From contig JAJOHG010000024.1 in the NCBI GenBank assembly GCA_021029095.1, positions 1 through 64,000 of the forward strand: a stretch of DNA of 64,000 nt. Direction: 5' to 3'. Positions within the stretch are counted from its first letter, which is position 1; every line of letters begins with the position of its first letter. This stretch comes from Phellopilus nigrolimitatus. Lineage: Eukaryota; Basidiomycota; Agaricomycetes; Hymenochaetales; Hymenochaetaceae. The notes under the pieces were generated by a model. The model was not told the DNA's origin. It ran no database searches and was given only the letters and a program-made list of their open reading frames with translations. Positions 56,643-64,000 of the stretch are shown here, one piece after another. The position numbers and the translations under genes are program-made.

Positions 56643-59600
56643 TCAGCTAGCCTTGCTGCCGCCCGCTGCGATCCCCTCCCGCCGAAAACGTGACCCCGCT
56701 CCTTTGAACCCACTGCCACCGCCCTTCGCTCCGCCGTCCACGTCCTCGGTCTTTTTCTGCCACTGGTCAATGAGTTTGCTTACGCCTTGATACGGCCGCT
56801 CCGGGGACGGCGAGCTCGGCTCCTCCGTCTGTTCGACCTTTCCAGGCACAGGTACTTGTTCCTTCGAGAACGGCGAGGAAGTCGACGGTAGGTTTAATGG
56901 CTTCCTCTCGAAACGTTCGGAGCGCTCAGTTCGCTGAGAAAGCGTTGTTGATGCAGCAGGAGCAAGTTCTTTATCCTTCGGCAGTAGCGGCGACGCGTTC
57001 TGGCGGACGGGCGTCCCTGGCCGCAGGGACGGGCTCGTAGCTCGCTGCGGCGTCTCTCTTGTGGGAGAACGCGCAGGTAGGTCAAGCGATGTCCGCACTG
57101 GCGAATTTACTGGTGAAATACGCGGGAAGCGTGCGCTCGCCGTCGTCGGAGAGCTAAGCGACGTTGGGCTCACCATGCGCAGCCGCGTGGGCTTCGCAGA
57201 CGGTGCAGGTGCCTGTCCGGATCCGAGGTGAGTTCCGGACTTGCCGTGGACGCCGATGGCCTCGTAGCGCTCGACGATGTCGGAAATCGAGCTTCGACGA
57301 TGTGCGACCTTCGTCTTGGGTGGTGACAGTGCCGACTGGGGCGACGAGGGAGAACTGACATTCTCCGACAACGACTTCTGCATGGGAAGAATCAACATCG
57401 ATTGTGGTCGTGTTTTCGAAGGCGTAGAGGGTCGCTGTGCCTTAGTTGGTGAGGAAGGCTGGCGAAGATAGTTGGTCGATGGGCGCCTGGTATCCAAAGA
57501 TGGCTTCCGCGACACCCCCGATCTCGTCTGTGGAGGTTTATCGGCCGAGGACGAGTTCGAAGCCACAGAGGATAATGACGGTGCCATTGCTGGCCGTGGC
57601 TCCTTGGTATGGCCGGAGGGCGTGCTGTTAACAGATGACGGAGCAGACAACATAGAATTCCGCTTGTCCGGCTTCGTCATCGGGGGCTTTTGGAACTGTG
57701 GGGTGCCACTTCCACCCCATAAATCAACAAGATCATGCACTGAACCGTGCCGCCCGTTATGTCCAATCCGCTGACCAGCCGTAACCTTCGCCGAACGCAC
57801 GCTCGCAACAGCGTCCTCAGGTCCCTCATCTGCCTCCTCAGATGACGAGCTCTTCAATTCCGGTGATAGGGGACTCCAATTTTCTGTCAAGCCGGATACC
57901 GTTTTTTCGTCCTTCTCTTCCGGTGGGGGCTTCCTCTTTACCTCGATTGGCGTCGGCCGATGGATGGGCACGGGCTTACGCTTTGTTGGAGACGTCGCGC
58001 GCACAGCTTGCTGACCGGCATTCACTGGGACGGGGCTGTGTATAATAGACGTACGCTTCTCTGGAGATGCGCGGACCACGACATTGTTGTCGAATGTGCC
58101 TCCAGCGTCTGCCCCCGAGAGCCAGTCCTTCGGCAGGTCGGCAGGCAGCGCAGCAACAGCTTTCTGCGGTGATGCTGATCCACTGCGCTGCGGGTGCTTG
58201 ATGGAGACGGAACTGCGATGCTTTCGAGTGAGGATGGGCCTGCTGGGATGGTTCAACTTCTCGCGAGACTTCGAGTCTGACCGGAGACGGGATGCCGTCT
58301 GCTCCAATTTCGGCTTATTCGGAGATGATGGGCCTCCGAACACGTTTGTCTGCGTTTGTATTTGTGCCGATGAAGGTGAAGGCCCCTTCCGCGCATCTCG
58401 CATTGCAGAGCCGGTGACCTGCTGCGAGCGCACACCATCGCCGCGCGGACCCGCAGATAACGAATTTGCCGTCCCCGAGGGTGGCCGAAGCGCACCAGTC
58501 ACACTGGCCGGGTACATCGATGTCTGGACAGCTCTCCCAGAGTCCGGACGTGTTCCCGGGCACGGGCGTGGTGGCAGCTGAGGTACCGGTGACCTACCCT
58601 GGGGCACATGGGACGATCCGGAAGACAAAGTGCCGACAACGGCATCGAGCTCTTCCAGCGACGGGAACCGCTGCTCCGCGCTCAACCCCTCGGAGGGCTT
58701 TGATTTCAAAAGCGGGCTGGCGTCCCTCCTCTGCATAGACGACATGTTTCCAGTAGGTACTGGAGATGGAGAGGTGAAAGATGGCGATGAAGAGGTAGAG
58801 AACTTGTAAGGGGACGGTTGTGGTGACGGTGGTTGTCTCGGAGCAGACAGTGCAGCCTTTTGCGCTTCTCCAAGCGTAAGCGCCTGCGATCTGGGTGACG
58901 GGAACATGCTCAAGCTATCAAAGGCATCGCCAGGTGGCCGCAGCGACGAACCCGACCGAGTAGTCACCGGTCTCGGCGCCGTCTGCGTTATTGCCGTATC
59001 AAACGAGTCGCCAAAGCCATTAGAGGTGCCCGTCGCCTGCTTCCTATCGCTCTTTGCCCCTGGGACCTCCCACGCGTCGCCAAGGCCCCTGCTTGCTTGG
59101 ATTGGACTCTTTGCTGCGGAGACCGTGGCAAGACCCGACTTATGTGCCCTTGCGGGGTTGACCGCACTCCACCGCGCTCCCTCGACCGCATCGATGAGCC
59201 CGAACGCATCGTCAGTTGCATTCCGCGCTTTCGTCGGACTGGATGGACGACCTCTACGCATCGGCGCGATCGCCTCGAGCACCTTCTCACGCGCCTGGAT
59301 GCCATTTGCATGAACAGGGGCTGCTGTATCTGGAGTCCTTGCAGATGAGAGCGCCTCATTTCGAGAAGGTATAGGGGACGGAAGCTTCCGAGGAGACAGA
59401 GACTGTTTAGGGAGAGGGTTCTAAACGTGATATTGAGTGACTTGTTCTGAATTCTACTAGAACGAAACTCACATAGTTAAATCGCGACTTTGTACCACGC
59501 ATTTGATGTACAGTATCTAAAATCTCGAAGACCGTAGGCCGATGAGCACCATGCTCCCGAAGCATAGATGCTAAATCCCAACCGTTAAAGAATAAAGTAT

Positions 59601-60601
59601 ATGCTCTGATTGTGAAGATACTTACCTATTAGCGCATTCAGTTGCTGAGAATACACGGGATACGGAGGGAACTTGTATTGGACATTCAAGATCGCTAACA
59701 CTCCGTGCTCTTCAAAGGGGGTCGTGTAGTAGCACAATTTGTACAAAAGCACCCCAAGCGCCCAGACGTCCGACTTCTCATCGACAGGTCTGCGAAGGTA
59801 AACGTCGACCATCTCAGGCGCACGGTATTGTAAAGTAGTATGTTTGTTGAGGTCAGCTTCAAGTGCGCGTATCTCCTGCGTTGATGAAGGCGGCCGAGGG
59901 GCGACGGGCATCGCCGAGCCAAAGTCGCACAGCTTATACGACATCGCAGAGGCTTGTAGGATGTTCTCAACTTTGAGGTCACGATGCAGCAAAGGCGGAC
60001 GGAGGTTGTGCATGGCCGCGGTACCTTCGGATACATCGACGAAGATTTGGAGGATCTCGGCCTCCGTCAACCGTTCCCGTAGACGCCTGTTCATCATGTC
60101 GATGATGCCGCCGCCTGAGAACTCGCTGAGACCATTGAGGGTAGAATAGGACGGCGGTACTTACCAGAGCAGAACTCCATCAAAATGAAAACCTCAAACA
60201 TCCCGTTTGGCATCTTGTGCCAGGCAGCATCAATTAAATATACAATATTTGGGTGGCCTCTTAGTATCCTCTGCCCGATGTTATCAATGCGTGTCGAAGT
60301 AACAGGCATGCTGAATGTCCTACCATAATGTCGACCTCCTTTTTGACGTCGTTCAGCATGGCTTCATTAGCGACCGCTATACGCTTTAAAACATGGTGCG
60401 TGGTATTAAAAACAGGTTCCGCAGTGCGAACGAGATAGACATGGGCAAAGCCGCCTGAAAGTGCTCATTAAACGGCGCTGCATAGAGTACAGGCAGGTGA
60501 TACATACCTTGGCTCAAGAACCGCTCGACCTGGACATTATATTTATTGACCGCGATCATCTGTCCGGGCATGAGCGTGCCCTTTGCTTGTTGGGCGTACA
60601 T
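56643..60601 (-). CDS. NAK-family Ser/Thr kinase (Ark1/Prk1/AAK1-like)
   Basis: Starts at ATG 60599-60601 (MYAQQAKGTLMPGQMIAV). The kinase domain in order: a Gly loop split by an intron (FLSQGGFAHVYLV), the catalytic Lys in HHVLKRIAV, HPNIVYLIDAAWH, FILMEFCSGGGIIDMMNRRL, HRDLKVENIL, DFGSAMPV, APEMVDVYLRRPVDEKSDVW, LCYYTTPFEEHGVLAILN, and REHGAHRPTVFEILD. About five introns lie between 60510 and 59415. A tail of about 880 residues (59390-56643), Ser/Pro-rich and disordered with many SSPTK-type sites, ends KLIDQWQKKTEDVDGG and RFRREGIAAGGSKAS. NAK kinases phosphorylate endocytic adaptors and regulate clathrin uptake and actin patches. The tail probably carries adaptor-binding motifs; DLVDLWGGSG and KLIDQWQKK are candidate conserved spots. 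Confidence 0.92.
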
Positions 60602-61496
60602 GTCTGGGTACGCCGTCGCCGTCGTCGTTGACGACGATGAGCACGATGCGGTCGTTGGTCGTCGTTGATGCCTGCCTTTTTTAGGAGTTTACGTTTAAGT
60701 GACGCGCTTCTGTCACGAGACCATCACAGCGCGTCTTCGTCACGGTGAGCTCGCTTTTCACGTTCAAGCAAGCTCCTACACGTTGCTAGCTTTGAATTGC
60801 GGTCTCTGGCGATTGGGACTTAGTTCATAAATTTATGGTGCGAGTGCCTCTTCTATGAAATTACCCTTTCTGTTTTTGAAGCCGAAATTGAACATCGGGC
60901 CAGCGTTCGTAGCAATAAAAAATAAAAAATTCGAACACCAACCGTCAAAGCCAGAAGACTCTAAAGGCATCGTACGATATGGTCACTTCTACCTTGACCA
61001 TGATGAGCCCTGTGGCTTTAGTCACGACAACATATTATCATGCAAACCTCAGAGCTAAAACTTTCTTCAGATGACCTTTCGCAAAATCGTAAATTGGGAG
61101 CAAGTAATGTTTATCTTGATTTTTTTTTAAATCTCCCTCTACAGGAAAAAAGGTCTTCTATTTGGACGCTTTACAAGTATCAGAGGTCAGTTGTCACACT
61201 CATTTTATACTTTGTACAAACTTTAAGGTTTTGACAGCCTCTTGAGATCAACCGCCGATCATTCCCGCTCTTTATGGAAGTGCGATATGGGTGGCGTCAA
61301 GAATCTCACGACTCGTCCATTGCCTGCGACTACGGACTCGCGACAAGTAGAGCTTGCTTTCCACGGTGAAGTCGACAGTGTCTACAACGCTGTCCTCGAC
61401 GCGAAGGCCCTTATTTCTCGCCTGTACACACTTCTATTAACGAACTCATGATATCGCGACGACTCTAACGAACTTACTGTGCCCCTATCTTTGACC
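60602..61496. other. Intergenic between the kinase and TMEM198-like genes
   Basis: Divergent promoter region. Short ORFs (for example 61242-61451) are not supported by motifs. T-rich tract near 61122. Confidence 0.4.
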
Positions 61497-63858
61497 ATGC
61501 AGCGTGAGCATGCATTTATTCATCTCCTCTTATTAGTCACTAACTCGCTATTGCTCAGTGACATCTCTACTCGAAGACTCCACCCCGTTTCTACTGGCGT
61601 ACTCAGTACCTCTTCTGCTCTTATCGGCCATCGTCACTTTTGCCGGAACGTTTCTGACGTTCGATCGGACTCGCGCTTTCGCACCTCGCTCCGATGCTAT
61701 ACCTGCTCTACCTGGGCTATACACTGGAACTGAAAAGTCCTCAAATAACCAGAAAGGTCGAAAATTCAGGTTGGGTGGTGGTGTCGGTGGACTGGCGATT
61801 GGCTATGTCTTTGGTCGTGAGTGTACGCATATTAATTTGAGAGTTTGCGTATCCTTACCGCGAACAGTACATGCCTCGACTTTCTTATCCTTGCTTATAA
61901 TGAACGAGAGCAATTCGTCTCCCCTCAGCACTTCGACGTTTCTAGTGGTTTGGCTCTTCTCGATCATCCCGACTACGATATTAGGAGGGCGATGGAAGAT
62001 TGTTGCATTGGTGTTCTTGGGCGTGACAGGAGGGTACGTTGCGAAGACTATCTTTGGAGCAAATCCAAGCAGTAATCTAAGTTCTCCTTCTCCAGAATAA
62101 CCATTTCCCTCGGTTTAAGTATCATTACACACCCTTCTCTCACCTCCCGCATTGTTTTAGCCTCAGTGATAACACCATTGACTTTTCTCGTCGTTGTCGT
62201 CCCTTCTTCTTCCTTCAGGGTCCTCATCAAACCTGGCCCACACGACCGCGCGAATCGCTACCTCCTGCACCGGCGCGCTTTCCATGACTATGGCAATCGC
62301 ACTCCTTACGCGCTCGACGGCTTCGTATTCTTGGGCGAATATCTGGGATAGATTGTGGGTCGCCAACGGGGCAGGCTGGGGGACGGCGCGGGAAAGGGGC
62401 TTCGATACTCTGTTTTGTGCGCTATGGGCCGGAGGCGGGATAGCAGACTGGGGACTGAGAAGATGGATCGGAGAAGATCCTGATGAGGTGATTTTTCATT
62501 TGGTCTACGGCGAAATAATTATTGATTACGCGTTTCAGAAATGGGACACTTATCTGTCCGAGTACACGTCTACGCTACCGAATGCCCACGACCGTGCAGG
62601 TGCTTTTAGACCTCTTTCTTCTGGTGGGATCGCCTGCTTGCCAAGCTTCATTTGTCCTCCTCCTCTCCGGCCCGTCCTCTTGACATCCTCTTTCCTAGCG
62701 ACGCGGATCTGGCCTTCAAGCCGCCGTATGCCTCCATTCCAGGAACTCCCTTCGACGAGAAGCCGGCCGCTTACCTTTCGAAGGAGGATCTGCAAAGAGC
62801 AGTCTCGCCAGCTGCCTACAATTGGGACCCACCCAGCCCGGCGAAGGGCGCCGGGTTCTTGCGCAAGAACCAGCATCGCGGACTCGGCTTCAAGAAAGTA
62901 GTCCACCATGATACGTCAGACCTAGGCTCTGAAACCGACCGTTTCAACCTCGCGCGCAGCCCGACATGCCTGCAGAAGACAAAGGGCGCGAGGGCGCATC
63001 GCCGTCCGCAAAACGCGGTTGGGAAAGGGAGGCGCGCCGCGGTGCAGTTCCGGCCGAAAGACGGCTTCTCTTCCGACTCTGAGGAGGAGCCGTCAAGCGA
63101 AGACGAGCTGAAGACGCCGCTAACTACACCGCGTAAAGGCGCAAGTGTGCGCGCATCCCCGATGGTGCGCATGGACTCGAGTGCTGATGTCCCTTTCTGG
63201 CACAACTATCCGTCCGTATTCCGGCTCTGATCGAGGTCAGAACTCCGTAGAATTTCTCGACGGGATGGACATAGAGGAGGAGAAAGCGCGTTTGGCGGAG
63301 TTGAAGATCACCTTCGGCAACAGCGACAGAGGGAGAACCCCGCTGCCGCCACATACTGCGCCAGAGTACTCGGACGTCGAGGAAGACGTCACAGTCGCGC
63401 ACGCGCGCTCCGCCGGCTCGCCTCCGCCCAACGCCCCCGGCTGGAAACCGGAGTTCATTAAGCGCGCTGCTTCCTCCTCGAGTTCGTCTGCTGCTTCATC
63501 GGCGCAGAAGTACCGAGCGGCGGGGACCGTTTTGCCGCCCCGCGCCGTGCCGATGACGCCTTCAATCGTGCATGCCATCGGACGGCTTGCGAAGGCACAG
63601 GCTGCAGTCTACGGGGACGAGCTACAGAGTGGACGGCTCGCTGAGGCAACGGCTCCGCCAGCTGATTTAAGTGCACCCCATCAGTACCCGCCTCTCCCTC
63701 GACGTGAGCATGTCGCCGTTGCAATGGACGCGCGTGCTCCAGTACCAGGCCTACCAGTGACTAGGGATGGCCAACAAGCTCCGGGGGCAGATGATGCAGG
63801 AAAGTGGGATGACTTTTGGAGGGACATACAAATGAAAGCAGCCGAGGCGGAACGATAG
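61497..63858 (+). CDS. TMEM198-like multi-pass membrane protein with disordered tail, two frame breaks
   Basis: Exon 1 is only 7 coding bases (ATG 61497, MQ + C), then a 55-bp intron to 61559 (TSLLEDSTPFLLAYSVP). Several helices follow: LLLLSAIVTFAGTFLTF, GGGVGGLAIGYVFGL, STFLVVWLFSIIPTTILGGR, WKIVALVFLGVTGG, IVLASVITPLTFLVVVV, then RIATSCTGALSMTMAIALL and GFDTLFCALWAGGGIADWGL. The pattern fits the fungal TM198/TM7S3-like family, whose function is not established. The tail is polar with phosphosite-like clusters (SSDSEEEPSSEDELKTPL) and ends DDFWRDIQMKAAEAER at 63858. A 55-bp intron at about 63180-63234 joins VRMDSS to QNSVEFLDGMDIEEE. Frame shifts near 62205 and 62612 are not explained by short introns; the first could instead be a 100-bp intron from 62119 that skips a helix. 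Confidence 0.7.
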
Positions 63859-64000
63859 AACTCACCGTACTCTGCCTTGAACACCAGCCTCAACGTTTCG
63901 AAACGCGTTCGAAATTTACGACTATCACGAACACTTTTTATGACGAGACATGATCTCACGACTTCTTGATCACGATTGTCCTAGTACTTTATGTGTATTT
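63859..64000. other. 3' flank at the window edge
   Basis: Nothing recognised after the stop at 63858. Confidence 0.3.

Overview
The window is eukaryotic DNA from a filamentous basidiomycete, most likely an Agaricomycete. The evidence is many GT-AG introns of about 50-70 bp, a fungal SIN3, SHO1, EXO5, SYO1 and NAK-type kinase, a DUF2235 hydrolase, and a local expansion of F-box/LRR and BTB genes typical of mushroom-forming fungi. Gene models were spliced by eye from reading-frame continuity, splice sites and family knowledge. No tRNA, rRNA or CRISPR feature was recognised.

Left arm (1-10868): an inverted, partly deleted copy of a divergent F-box/MFS gene pair whose fuller version lies at 42.4-45.3 kb. 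It is interrupted by an 861-bp hAT-like element with an 8-bp target duplication. A DUF2235 hydrolase, a 494-bp inverted-repeat element with a TA target duplication, a tyrosine phosphatase with an altered active-site motif, and a truncated F-box gene follow. A roughly 1.8-kb gene-poor stretch contains a 0.4-kb segment flanked by 15-bp direct repeats.

Middle (10869-37872): a very GC-rich single-pass membrane protein gene; the SIN3 corepressor; a cluster of BTB genes formed by tandem duplication, with a near-identical patch suggesting gene conversion; the SHO1 osmosensor; a frame-broken F-box gene facing a fourth BTB gene; a serine/arginine-rich protein; and the ribosomal-protein import adaptor SYO1.

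Right arm (38218-64000): two tandem F-box/LRR genes, a tail-to-tail pair of paralogous MFS transporters, exonuclease V, a HIT-family hydrolase in head-to-head arrangement with it, a membrane protein of unknown role, degenerate roughly 210-bp tandem repeats, an Ark1/Prk1-type kinase, and a TMEM198-like membrane protein.

Two themes stand out. First, substrate-adaptor genes (five F-box and four BTB loci) are duplicating, decaying and being rearranged between stable housekeeping genes; all four members of the main F-box subfamily keep the same short CACGTG-containing block before the ATG. Second, single-base frame breaks occur in conserved genes, including two in SIN3, so some apparent pseudogenes may reflect assembly indels.
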